A program made the translations under genes and the position numbers. A DNA stretch of 32,379 bases from Bacteroidales bacterium UBA1715. Lineage in GTDB: Bacteria; Bacteroidota; Bacteroidia; Bacteroidales; UBA1715. This document shows, piece by piece, positions 1 to 7,939 of the stretch. How positions within the stretch are numbered: the first letter of the stretch is position 1; each line of letters begins with the position of its first letter. The DNA is taken from the NCBI GenBank assembly GCA_002317135.1, contig DCIX01000018.1, positions 2,316 through 34,694 on the forward strand, in the 5' to 3' direction. The notes beneath the pieces were generated by a model. That model was given only the letters and a program-made list of their open reading frames with translations, did not search any database and was not told the DNA's origin.

Positions 1-2
1 AG

Positions 3-791
3 TGGGTAAGTGGCAACAAAGCCAATGTCTTAAATGAGCATAATATCCAGATGTTCAAAGGTATTACACGTTCTGCAAGGACACCTTATGCCCAATTCTA
101 TAAGAGTGCCTATTGCTATGCCGACATGGTTAACTCTTCTGCTATGCCTTTTGTTTCGGGAACTCGAAATGTAAATGCGTTCCAGCTGAACACACCAATA
201 ATTGCAGGCAAGCCATTCTTTGAATATACAAAACACTACTATAAAATACTCAAGGATATACAGAACAACAATAAGTATGAGGGGTTCTATATCAATGATA
301 ATATTATAGTTAAAACTCTGGATCGATATTTCAAAAAAGGTATAGGTAATGGCATAGCACGTCTGATGTTTGATACCTCTGTTCTACTTTATGTTGATAG
401 ATTTTGTCCAGAAACATATCCGACGAAAGAAGATATGGAACTATTTGAACAATTTGTTATATATGCGTTTATATGGGCTTATTCATTGAGAGCGCAATAC
501 ACTAACCTCGGCTGGCTTTCTGCACAGAATTATATTATGGGGTGGAGTGATAAAATTAATACATTCAATATGTATAAGCTGATTGCTAAACAAGATACGC
601 CAGCCTCTTTACTAAGTGCTTTGGCAGATAAACTTAATCCGCTTTCTAATGAGGACATTAAAGATGGTTGGGCGCAGGAATGCTGTGAGTATAGTGGCAA
701 TGGTGAAATATTGAAGAATCTTAAGGATGAAAAAGATGGTGTGTATAAAAACTATCTGTATTTCTTCCAATTAAATGGTTTCTATAAATAA
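3..791 (+). CDS. DUF262-family protein, C-terminal part (5' truncated by window)
   Basis: The frame is open to the left edge with no stop, so this is the C-terminal part of a longer protein; the first ATG inside (51) is probably internal. The visible 263 residues contain a stretch around PIIAGKPFFEY followed by a helical region, which resembles the segment after the catalytic core of DUF262 (GmrS/ParB-like NTP-binding) proteins. The DGQQR core itself lies outside the window. No DUF1524 HNH-like tail is visible: the protein ends in a helical, aromatic-rich segment. Its stop is 2 bp before the next gene, which is a complete DUF262-DUF1524 protein, so the two look like a tandem pair in one operon. 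The family is linked to type IV, modification-dependent restriction, but substrate and activity cannot be read from this fragment. The family call is from recall of sequence pattern. Confidence 0.6.
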   Translation, partial: WVSGNKANVLNEHNIQMFKGITRSARTPYAQFYKSAYCYADMVNSSAMPFVSGTRNVNAFQLNTPIIAGKPFFEYTKHYYKILKDIQNNNKYEGFYINDNIIVKTLDRYFKKGIGNGIARLMFDTSVLLYVDRFCPETYPTKEDMELFEQFVIYAFIWAYSLRAQYTNLGWLSAQNYIMGWSDKINTFNMYKLIAKQDTPASLLSALADKLNPLSNEDIKDGWAQECCEYSGNGEILKNLKDEKDGVYKNYLYFFQLNGFYK

Positions 792-793
792 TA

Positions 794-2830
794 ATGGCTA
801 TGAAAGATTTGAAAACTATTCTTGAAGAATGTTCGATTAACGACATCTATTTCTCGAACAGAGGGACATCTATCTTATACAAAATACCTATCTATCAGCG
901 TAATTATGCTTGGGAACGTGAAGAAATACGTGCTTTGATAAATGATGTATATGATTCGATGACGAAGTCAGTTTACTATATCGGTACTCTTGTCACATAC
1001 AAGCGTGACGAGAATATCTATGAAGTTATTGATGGTCAACAGCGTCTGACAACAATTTACATTATCTTGAAGGCTTTGGGTATTGAAACGATTGGAAACC
1101 ATCTTACTTATTCTGCAAGAAAGATTTCTGCTACGACAATAGAGAAAATGCCTAAGTTTAGTGAAGAAAAAGATCAGGGTATTGTTGACGGATTCAATTA
1201 TGCAAAGGAAGCACTCAAAGACATTGTTGGCGAAAAGAAGGCTGACATGGAAACATTCCAGGATTTTTTCTTGAACAAGGTACATATCATTCACTATCGT
1301 GTGCCGAAAGATGTGGATTTAAATCACTATTTTGAGGTTATGAACTCTCGTGGTGAGCAGTTAGAAAAGCATGAGATAATAAAAGCTAAACTCAGCAATC
1401 AATTAACAGGTGATGACGACGCTATGCAGAAGTTTAGTCGTATATGGGAGGCTTGTAGCGACATGGGGTTCTATATTCAACAGAAACTTCCTGATATAAA
1501 TGTCTTTGGTAAAACTATGGAAGATTTTGTTATAGAGTCTTTCGACGAGTTTCCTAGTTCTAATGTAGGCTCATCTTCGTCATTAGGTATGAAAACTATT
1601 TCAGAGCTTTTATATTCACCTATAAGAATGATAGATAAATATGGAGAATTTGACAATAACGATCATTTCCAACCGATAATAGACTTTCCGAATTTTCTAT
1701 TGATTGTCTTGAAAATTACAAGGTCGTGGAATGAAGATGATTTCGATCCTTTGAATTTTACGCTTGACGATAAAGAACTCATTAAGGAGTTTGAGAAGGT
1801 AAATCTTACCCCAGAGTTCGTTAAGGACTTTGCATACAATCTCCTCTTGGCTAAATATTTTCTTGATAATTATGTGATTCATCATGCAAATGGAGAAGAC
1901 AGAGTCTTAGAGAATCCCTGGAAGTTGCAATATTATTATAAGAAAGGTAATAAGGCTGCTTATCTAAAGGATTTGTATGAGGATAGAAAAGCACAACAAA
2001 ACGAAGTAATCCAATTACTTTCCATGTTTGAAGTCGCTTTCACACCCAAACAAAGAAAGAACTATCTGTTCTATTGTTTATACCATTTGTTCGAGGATTG
2101 TGACCTTGATAACTATGTGGAGTTCTTAAGAAAACTGGCAGATAAATATTTCTTCGATGTGTATCTTGATGCGAGCAAACTCAATGATATGAATCAGCCC
2201 AAACCTAATAGTTTTGATGATACTATTCTTAATGGAAGTGAACTAAACGTTGAATTAGAAGATGTTGAGCGAGATTTTGATAGTATTTATTCTATTGGTT
2301 CATGCAATATACCTCTTTACGTATTTAACTATACGGATTATAAAATTTGGAAGAAATATGCAGAGGAACTTCGTGGAAACAAAGCAAAGAAGGACTCTCG
2401 TAATAGAATAGACTTTTTCAAAGCATTAGGTTGTAGTGACTTTGAGTTAGATGTTTTCAATAACTTCTATTTCTCACGAACTAGAAAAAGTTTGGAACAT
2501 TATTATCCACAAGCCAAGGCTGGTGATGATATGCCAATTAGTACGCAAGATATAAATTGCTTTGGCAATTTTGCCATGATAGGGTCTGATGCAAATAGTT
2601 CTGGTTCGAATTGGAATCCAATTGATAAAAAGAATCGCTATCTTGATACAAAGTCAAACCCAGTGAGTGTAGCTTCTTTAAAGTTCCGAATTATGCTACA
2701 GATATGTCAGGATAATTACGATGCAGGAATTAAGAACAAAAATATTAAGCGTCTATTTGGTTTAGAATGGAATGTCGAAGATATGGTTCAACATCAAGAG
2801 AAAATGCTCGAGATTATTATGAACTATTAA
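794..2830 (+). CDS. DUF262-DUF1524 (GmrSD-like) putative restriction protein
   Basis: This 678-residue protein has both halves of the GmrSD architecture. The N-terminal DUF262 domain shows IYQRNYAW (33-40), YYIGTL (61-66), the hallmark DGQQR (80-84) and EVMNSRG (181-187), matching the family's F-x-x-x-N-x-R-G motif. The C-terminus carries a DUF1524/HNH-like pattern: EHYYPQ (568-573), then INCFGNFAMI (587-596) and a downstream N-rich segment with DKK (611-613). GmrSD enzymes use NTP binding by DUF262 to drive DNA cleavage by the DUF1524 nuclease on modified DNA; that this protein does so is inference. It starts 2 bp after the previous DUF262 gene, so the two are probably co-translated. ATG at 800 is an alternative start. 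The family assignment is firm and the target unknown. Confidence 0.85.
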   Translation: MAMKDLKTILEECSINDIYFSNRGTSILYKIPIYQRNYAWEREEIRALINDVYDSMTKSVYYIGTLVTYKRDENIYEVIDGQQRLTTIYIILKALGIETIGNHLTYSARKISATTIEKMPKFSEEKDQGIVDGFNYAKEALKDIVGEKKADMETFQDFFLNKVHIIHYRVPKDVDLNHYFEVMNSRGEQLEKHEIIKAKLSNQLTGDDDAMQKFSRIWEACSDMGFYIQQKLPDINVFGKTMEDFVIESFDEFPSSNVGSSSSLGMKTISELLYSPIRMIDKYGEFDNNDHFQPIIDFPNFLLIVLKITRSWNEDDFDPLNFTLDDKELIKEFEKVNLTPEFVKDFAYNLLLAKYFLDNYVIHHANGEDRVLENPWKLQYYYKKGNKAAYLKDLYEDRKAQQNEVIQLLSMFEVAFTPKQRKNYLFYCLYHLFEDCDLDNYVEFLRKLADKYFFDVYLDASKLNDMNQPKPNSFDDTILNGSELNVELEDVERDFDSIYSIGSCNIPLYVFNYTDYKIWKKYAEELRGNKAKKDSRNRIDFFKALGCSDFELDVFNNFYFSRTRKSLEHYYPQAKAGDDMPISTQDINCFGNFAMIGSDANSSGSNWNPIDKKNRYLDTKSNPVSVASLKFRIMLQICQDNYDAGIKNKNIKRLFGLEWNVEDMVQHQEKMLEIIMNY

Positions 2831-2883
2831 TCTCTGTAACAAGAAGTGTATAAAAGGTTTATTATTCAAAGAACTTGCAGAAT

Positions 2884-3807
2884 ATGAATGATATAAGATC
2901 AAGTGTTTACGCTCAGAAAGTAGAACTGCTACTACGTCTTATTCCGATAGTGATGGAAGAGCATGTGTTTGCAATACATGGAGGTACTGCCATCAATCTT
3001 TTCTTGAAGGACCTACCACGTTATTCTGTAGATATTGATTTGACCTATATCCCATTGGCTGACCGTCAGACAAGTTTGGATGACATCAATTTGCATCTAA
3101 AAACCATTGCAGATAAGGCAAAGAAAGCATTCAAAGGAATGCACATCGTTCCAAACTTCAGTACCTGCAAACTGTTGTGCGAATATCGAGGTAGGCAGGT
3201 GAAGATAGAGGTTAACCAGACTAAGAGAGGAATTATAGGTGGTGATGTTCAGACAATACCATTGAGCGAAAAGGCACAGGAAGAGTTTTCCCTCTTTTGT
3301 GAGGCAAATGTTGTGCCCCTAACTCAATTGTATGGTGGCAAGATTGCAGCAGCACTTTCGCGCCAACATCCTCGTGACTTGTTTGATGTAAAGTATATGG
3401 ATATTCCATTAAGTGAATGCCGAGAGGGACTCATCTTCTGTTTGTTGGGAAGCGACAGACCAATTTTTGAGTCATTTGCTCCACGCTTGATTGACCAGCG
3501 AGAGGCAATGGAAAACCAGTTTGCCGGAATGACAGATATTCCATTTACATACGAAGAGTTTGAAGAAACTCGTGCAAAACTCATTAATGATGTCAAGTCT
3601 CTGATGACAGAAGCGGACAAGAAGTTCCTAGCCAGTTTTGAATCTGGTCAGCCTGAATGGGAAGGCTATGAATTTGAGTACTTCAAGGATTATCCGTCTG
3701 TGCAATGGAAATTGCTCAATCTGAAAAAACTTGCCAAGCAGAATTCGCAGAAATTGCAGAAAGAGGTGGAGAAACTATGGAATGTGTTCGGTATTCCTTA
3801 TGACTAA
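2884..3807 (+). CDS. AbiEii/AbiGii-type nucleotidyltransferase (putative toxin)
   Basis: This is a nucleotidyltransferase-fold protein of about 307 residues. It shows the family's GGTAIN motif near the N-terminus, followed by RYSVDIDL, in which the two Asp residues are the metal ligands of the DxD signature. It also has RQHPRDLFDV, the conserved RD-(L)-F-D motif of AbiEii proteins. In characterised AbiE systems the AbiEii toxin transfers nucleotides to RNA and is restrained by an AbiEi antitoxin encoded just upstream. Here no AbiEi gene is upstream; the neighbour is the DUF262-DUF1524 gene, 53 bp away. I chose ATG 2884; an in-frame TTG at 2875 would add three residues. The length is ordinary for the family and the motifs are complete, so the protein may be active. 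Whether it is a toxin or part of a larger defence operon is open. Confidence 0.85.
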   Translation: MNDIRSSVYAQKVELLLRLIPIVMEEHVFAIHGGTAINLFLKDLPRYSVDIDLTYIPLADRQTSLDDINLHLKTIADKAKKAFKGMHIVPNFSTCKLLCEYRGRQVKIEVNQTKRGIIGGDVQTIPLSEKAQEEFSLFCEANVVPLTQLYGGKIAAALSRQHPRDLFDVKYMDIPLSECREGLIFCLLGSDRPIFESFAPRLIDQREAMENQFAGMTDIPFTYEEFEETRAKLINDVKSLMTEADKKFLASFESGQPEWEGYEFEYFKDYPSVQWKLLNLKKLAKQNSQKLQKEVEKLWNVFGIPYD

Positions 3808-3851
3808 AATGGACAGAAAATTGTAGTTGTAACAACTAAATTATAAAATGT

Positions 3852-4922
3852 ATGTTGTATTTTGACGAGGCTGGATATACAGGGCCAGATTTAACAAATA
3901 AAGAACAACCTTATTTTGCTTTGGCATCTATTAGGATGACAGATGATGAGGTCGCTTGCATGAAGAAAGATATCGGTTATTGTGAATGGGGAAAGGAACT
4001 ACATTTCAAAAGTATGTATACCAATCCTCATGGTAGGGCGATGCTGGATAAAATATTTAACCATCCACTAATGGATGATAATCATGTACTTCCATCATTT
4101 GCATACAAAATATATTGTATCTATGCCAATATTGTTAATATATTAGTCGAGACTATGTATTATAATCAGGGGGTAAATTTATACGAGGGAGCTAAGAATC
4201 TGATATTGGCTAATGGCTTGTATTATTTTGCTACTTTGCATCCTAACAAGGATTTGATGACTGAATTTGAGAATTGTTTTGTTACAATGGTTAGGGAACC
4301 ATCTGTTGGATCTGTTGCAAATTTCTATAGGACTACAGACAAGCTAGTGTATAATGCTGATACAAAAGATGGTTTCTTCGAAATGCTGTCAGAGATACCT
4401 CCTACAATACAATATATTAAAGAGGCTTTAACCGACAAGAAATTTTATATTGATCTAACAATACCATTGTTTTCCGTGTCAATTCAAGAATGGTATAAAA
4501 GAACTGGGGAAAAAGATACTGTTCTTTTTGATACTTCTGAACCATTCTATGCAAATAAAGAGTTTATGGAACACCTAAGAGATATGGATGTGCCAGAAAC
4601 TGTTGTGGGGTATGGTAAAGAAAAACACGTATATCCTCTGCCTGTTGGTAATATGGAAATTGTAAAGTCTCATGAAGAGTTCGGAATACAGTTGGCAGAT
4701 GTGTTCGCAAGTGCATTGTGCTTTGCTCTTACACCGCGAGAAGATAAGTTCGTGAAGTATCAAGATAAGATAAAATCGCTGCCAATATTCCAGAATATTA
4801 AGCTTAATATAGCACCTTCTACTAATGATTTTATTGAAGAAAGGATGAAGGAAACAGCCGAGATTGATCCTTTGGTTTTTCTTTGTGAACATAGTGATGA
4901 GATAAACCCAGAACAAAACTAA
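3852..4922 (+). CDS. DUF3800 protein, first of two
   Basis: This 356-residue protein begins with the DUF3800 signature YFDEAGYTG (residues 3-11), where Asp5 and Glu6 match the family's D-E-S/A-G motif. KELHFKSM (48-55) follows, then a C-terminal GIQLADVFASAL (278-289) whose Asp283 is the conserved late acidic residue. DUF3800 proteins have a predicted RNase H-like fold with an acidic active site, so nuclease activity is plausible but unproven. They are frequent in defence islands and mobile elements. The ATG at 3852 is favoured; the overlapping ATG at 3848 meets a stop after five codons. The gene lies 44 bp after the AbiEii-like gene and 11 bp before a second, divergent DUF3800 protein, consistent with one operon. 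Confidence 0.78.
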   Translation: MLYFDEAGYTGPDLTNKEQPYFALASIRMTDDEVACMKKDIGYCEWGKELHFKSMYTNPHGRAMLDKIFNHPLMDDNHVLPSFAYKIYCIYANIVNILVETMYYNQGVNLYEGAKNLILANGLYYFATLHPNKDLMTEFENCFVTMVREPSVGSVANFYRTTDKLVYNADTKDGFFEMLSEIPPTIQYIKEALTDKKFYIDLTIPLFSVSIQEWYKRTGEKDTVLFDTSEPFYANKEFMEHLRDMDVPETVVGYGKEKHVYPLPVGNMEIVKSHEEFGIQLADVFASALCFALTPREDKFVKYQDKIKSLPIFQNIKLNIAPSTNDFIEERMKETAEIDPLVFLCEHSDEINPEQN

Positions 4923-4933
4923 GATATTATATT

Positions 4934-6049
4934 ATGGATTATACAGAGATCAGTAATAGCATCAGAATGATGATAAAAGCTCAAGGCGTAGATGATAAGT
5001 ATATTGATAAAGAGGAAACTTTATACTATGATGAATCAGGTAACATAAAACACTTGATTGTAAAAGAGGGTAAGCTTAATGCAGATTCAGATACTGTATT
5101 TGTGCTGGGTGGTGTTCAGGCGGATGATACTATTTCTTTGGAAGAGCTAAAAACAGCATTAGGAAAAAGCTTAGAAAAAGAAATGAAATCAACAAAGGAT
5201 TTGAAAGGATCTTTTATTGAGATATTGCGCAAGGATAATTTTAGAAAAATACTCCAACTGATTCAAGACAAAGGATGGCATATTCATTTTTGTATTGTGC
5301 AGGTGTTGTATTATGGTTTTGTAGACATTGTTGATTCAATAAATGGACTAGGATTTGCTCCTCTCGAATTCAAGGCTGAACTATACAAGGTCTTGAAAAA
5401 GAATCCAAATGTAACTGTTTCAATATTCAAGAAATATAAATATCCAAATGTTGCGACAAAAGATATTAAAAATTTCTTGTCAGAGATTATAACCCTTATT
5501 GAGAGTGTTATTACTGAAGATGCGAAAAGATTCATTATTAATCCTTTCCTCCTTGTACTCAAAAGCTGTATTGAGAATTCTAAAGAACAGAAAGAATTGA
5601 CTTTTATTCAGGAAGAAACAGCTCATGAGTGGGTCGGAGAATTTGAACAATTTTACAAGCAACAGATTCTCAACTTTTCGAAAAAAAACTTGGTGTTCGA
5701 TGAAGAAAAACAAGTTATGAACCAAATTGCAGGAGAAGATATTATTATCGATGGTAAAACTCTTAATAACTATAGTTTTAAGGAGTCTGGATCTGATGCA
5801 ATGATACAAGTCTGTGATTACGTGGTTTCTATTTTACGTAAATATATAATATTCCTTGACAGATTAGAGTCGGAGGTTGATGCTGATATCCAAAATTTTG
5901 ATGAAAATCAAATGAACAACTACAAGCTTTTAAATAGAATACTAGCAGCCTCTCTTGATTATAATCCGTTGTTTGTACATTTTGTTGCTAGTCAGCATAC
6001 TGTTGCCAAGTATCATATGTACATAAAAAAGTATGGTAAAATAGAGTAA
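4934..6049 (+). CDS. DUF3800-like protein, second of two
   Basis: This 371-residue protein is only distantly similar to its upstream neighbour but has the same landmarks. It has TLYYDESGNI (29-38) with Asp33-Glu34-Ser35-Gly36, VFVLGGV (55-61) as the second core strand, a lysine/glutamate-rich LKGSFIEIL segment (90-98), and SDAMIQVCDYVVS (287-299) with Asp295 as the late conserved acid. These match the DUF3800 putative nuclease fold. It differs in having about 28 residues before the DESG motif and a long central helical insertion. The gap to the preceding gene is 11 bp, so the pair is likely co-expressed and may form a heteromer. The function is unknown; fold-level assignment is moderately sure. 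Confidence 0.68.
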   Translation: MDYTEISNSIRMMIKAQGVDDKYIDKEETLYYDESGNIKHLIVKEGKLNADSDTVFVLGGVQADDTISLEELKTALGKSLEKEMKSTKDLKGSFIEILRKDNFRKILQLIQDKGWHIHFCIVQVLYYGFVDIVDSINGLGFAPLEFKAELYKVLKKNPNVTVSIFKKYKYPNVATKDIKNFLSEIITLIESVITEDAKRFIINPFLLVLKSCIENSKEQKELTFIQEETAHEWVGEFEQFYKQQILNFSKKNLVFDEEKQVMNQIAGEDIIIDGKTLNNYSFKESGSDAMIQVCDYVVSILRKYIIFLDRLESEVDADIQNFDENQMNNYKLLNRILAASLDYNPLFVHFVASQHTVAKYHMYIKKYGKIE

Positions 6050-6140
6050 AAGAGTGACTTTACAATAATTGTAATTCGCTGATTTTGTTCTACTTTATGT
6101 GGATTGTTGTTTTTTAAAAAATGAAACTTCGTTATAACGC

Positions 6141-7682
6141 ATGGGTAATAATAATCTTTTCAAACTAATGACTCTTGATGCTAACATGAATACTTCTGGC
6201 ATCGAAGAGCGTTTTGAACAAATTGCAAAGATGCTGTTTGAAAGTTTTGCTATTCAAAAGGGTGAGAAGAAGTATCTCTTTAAAGAGATTGAGTTTTACT
6301 TCTACAACAAGAATCATCGTGATATCATCACTCATCCACGAGCATCAAAATCTTTATGCTGGTACGTAAATGACTTTGGAGGGATTGATTTAAATTTTGC
6401 CAGTAATATTAAGCGTGAGTCTAGAGCTAACAGTAAAGGAAAGAGTGTTGAGAAGTATGTTCTCGATGATAGTGCATATTTTGGTGGCATCCTCATTCGT
6501 CAACTAATAAGTGAAGATGGTTGTGAAGTTCTAAATGGACCATGGGCTTGTGCTGAATTGTTTAGGTGCTATGAAGCTGCTGGTGTCGACAATGAATTTC
6601 CTGTTCTTTTGGAGCATGATAATGGTATGGTGGGCTATATTCGTGAACCACGTATCAATCTACTTACATCCAAACAAACAGTAGAGGGTAAGGTTGATTA
6701 TATTCTTGAAGAATATCATGAAGTTTCTGAAAGGAAATGTCTATATAGTAATTTTTCGAGATTTGTGGATAGACGATATAGATATGTGCGTTGTGATACA
6801 TTAATGCACGATAAAGATACAATCCTCGTGTATTTCTCTCCTTGGTTAAAAGACAATAAAGAAGGACATCCAGAGTTTTATAAGCGTCTGAAGGATGTGC
6901 TTAATGAAATGGGAATTGAGTCCAAAGAACTGAAATCTACAAATGATTATTGGGCTCGAGATTATATGCCGATTCAATTGGGCGAAAATGAGTTCTTGAA
7001 GTATCGCTATTATCCCGATTATCTTGTGAAGAGCAAGAATAAAAAAGATATTGAGACAATTACTGATGCTACCAAAGTGTTACGAGGTATGGGGATTAGC
7101 TGTCGTTCGACTGACCTCATCATAGATGGTGGTAATATGGTGCCATGCGGTACATATATTGTGATGACTGATAAAGTATTTATGGAAAATGGACGTGAGA
7201 AAGGAGATACAGATTTCAAGGTTTTGCTGGAATCTGAAATTGGGCATCCTGTTATCATTATTCCTTGGACTCCGCATGAAGATGATGTGTATGGACATTC
7301 GGATGGATTCATTAAATGGTGTGGCGATAATCGAATACTGATGGGTAATCATGGTGACTGCTATCCAGATGAAGCTGCATCCATCCGTAGGATTCTTGAA
7401 AGTTATGGTTTTGAAGTTACAGAAATTCGTTTCAAGGGCAAAGTTGAAAAACCTTGTTATGAACTCAACTGGGCATATATCAACTTTCTACAAGTAGGCA
7501 AGAATATCATAATGCCTATATTCGATATTCCAGAAGATGCAATAGCCCAACAATATATTCAAACTGCTTTCCCTGATTGCAATATTCGTCAAATTGAAAT
7601 GAAAGAGATAACAAAAGAAGGTGGCGCTTTACATTGTTTAAGCTGGAATGTATATCTTCCAAAATCACATGTGAAAACGTAA
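6141..7682 (+). CDS. Fusion: uncharacterised N-terminal domain + PAD/agmatine-deiminase-type domain
   Basis: The C-terminal half (about 225-513) has all the landmarks of the guanidino-group-modifying superfamily: WARDYMP (271-277), IIDGGN (327-332), YGHSDGF (384-390) with catalytic His386 and Asp388, and GGALHC (494-499) ending in the nucleophilic Cys499. These correspond to the W-x-R-D, E/D-G-G, G-H-x-D and G-G-x-x-H-C motifs of agmatine deiminase, which turns agmatine into N-carbamoylputrescine, or of peptidyl-arginine deiminases. The N-terminal ~200 residues form a separate domain with YFGGILIRQL (113-122) and LNGPWACAEL (131-140), which recalls a strand pair of methylpurine-DNA-glycosylase-like folds; that is weak inference. 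Agmatine deiminases are usually about 350 residues without this addition. It lies 91 bp after a DUF3800 gene, at the island's mnmE-proximal end. The substrate is unknown. Confidence 0.75.
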   Translation: MGNNNLFKLMTLDANMNTSGIEERFEQIAKMLFESFAIQKGEKKYLFKEIEFYFYNKNHRDIITHPRASKSLCWYVNDFGGIDLNFASNIKRESRANSKGKSVEKYVLDDSAYFGGILIRQLISEDGCEVLNGPWACAELFRCYEAAGVDNEFPVLLEHDNGMVGYIREPRINLLTSKQTVEGKVDYILEEYHEVSERKCLYSNFSRFVDRRYRYVRCDTLMHDKDTILVYFSPWLKDNKEGHPEFYKRLKDVLNEMGIESKELKSTNDYWARDYMPIQLGENEFLKYRYYPDYLVKSKNKKDIETITDATKVLRGMGISCRSTDLIIDGGNMVPCGTYIVMTDKVFMENGREKGDTDFKVLLESEIGHPVIIIPWTPHEDDVYGHSDGFIKWCGDNRILMGNHGDCYPDEAASIRRILESYGFEVTEIRFKGKVEKPCYELNWAYINFLQVGKNIIMPIFDIPEDAIAQQYIQTAFPDCNIRQIEMKEITKEGGALHCLSWNVYLPKSHVKT

Positions 7683-7687
7683 ATCAC

Positions 7688-7759
7688 CACCCATGAGATA
7701 TTCTTGTCCCTCGGCTATTTTTGACTATCTCGGGGGACAGATGGGGGACAAAATGGGTG
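7688..7759. repeat. Nested inverted and direct repeats at island edge
   Basis: The 239-bp gap between the deiminase gene and mnmE is rich in short repeats. CACCCAT (7688-7694) pairs with ATGGGTG (7753-7759), and TTGTCCC (7704-7710) pairs with GGGACAA (7745-7751). GGGGGACA is directly repeated at 7732-7739 and 7743-7750, 11 bp apart. Further on, AATCTGCAA occurs at 7762-7770 and 7792-7800, with an inverted ATCTGCAA at 7851-7858. Repeats like these flank tyrosine-recombinase attachment cores as protein-binding arms, and a tripled core lies 120 bp away. That role is inference; a terminator for the island genes is less likely because no T-run follows. Confidence 0.5.
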
Positions 7760-7881
7760 ATAATCTGCAAGTATCGAAGTTAAAAATCAAAAATCTGCAA
7801 AAATGGACGAAATTTTAAATGCCTGAAATTATGCGATTTACGAGCTATATTTGCAGATAGTATGCTTTTCTTTGCAAAAAA

Positions 7882-7939
7882 TCACTTTCCCACGCAGAAT
7901 CTACTTGCCGATGCAAAATTTTCACTTCCCGATGCAAAA
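7882..7939 (-). other. Triple copy of the mnmE 3' end: candidate island attachment site
   Basis: Read on the minus strand, three 18-bp units lie almost end to end. TTTTGCATCGGGAAGTGA (7922-7939) is the real mnmE end. TTTTGCATCGGCAAGTAG (7901-7918) follows after 3 bp, and TTCTGCGTGGGAAAGTGA (7882-7899) after 1 bp more. Every unit encodes F-C-I/V-G-K-stop, and most differences between them are silent or stop-for-stop. The 18-bp 3' end of trmE/mnmE/thdF is the known integration site of SGI1-type islands, whose integration regenerates the gene end. The copies therefore look like attachment sites left by successive elements. The matching site at the far end of the island and the integrase are not in the window. 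Confidence 0.75.

Noticed and set aside
7754..7819. Short reading frame starting at ATG 7754 between the deiminase gene and mnmE
   Set aside because: Only 21 codons, low-complexity Lys-rich, overlaps the repeat region; no family resemblance.
7861..7881. Possible fourth mnmE-end copy before the array
   Set aside because: Only about 11 of 18 bases agree and the reading does not give FCIGK-stop; chance similarity in an A/T-rich stretch.
1..7900. Integrase or transposase gene in the island
   Set aside because: None of the six proteins has tyrosine- or serine-recombinase or transposase motifs; the integrase, if any, lies left of the window.
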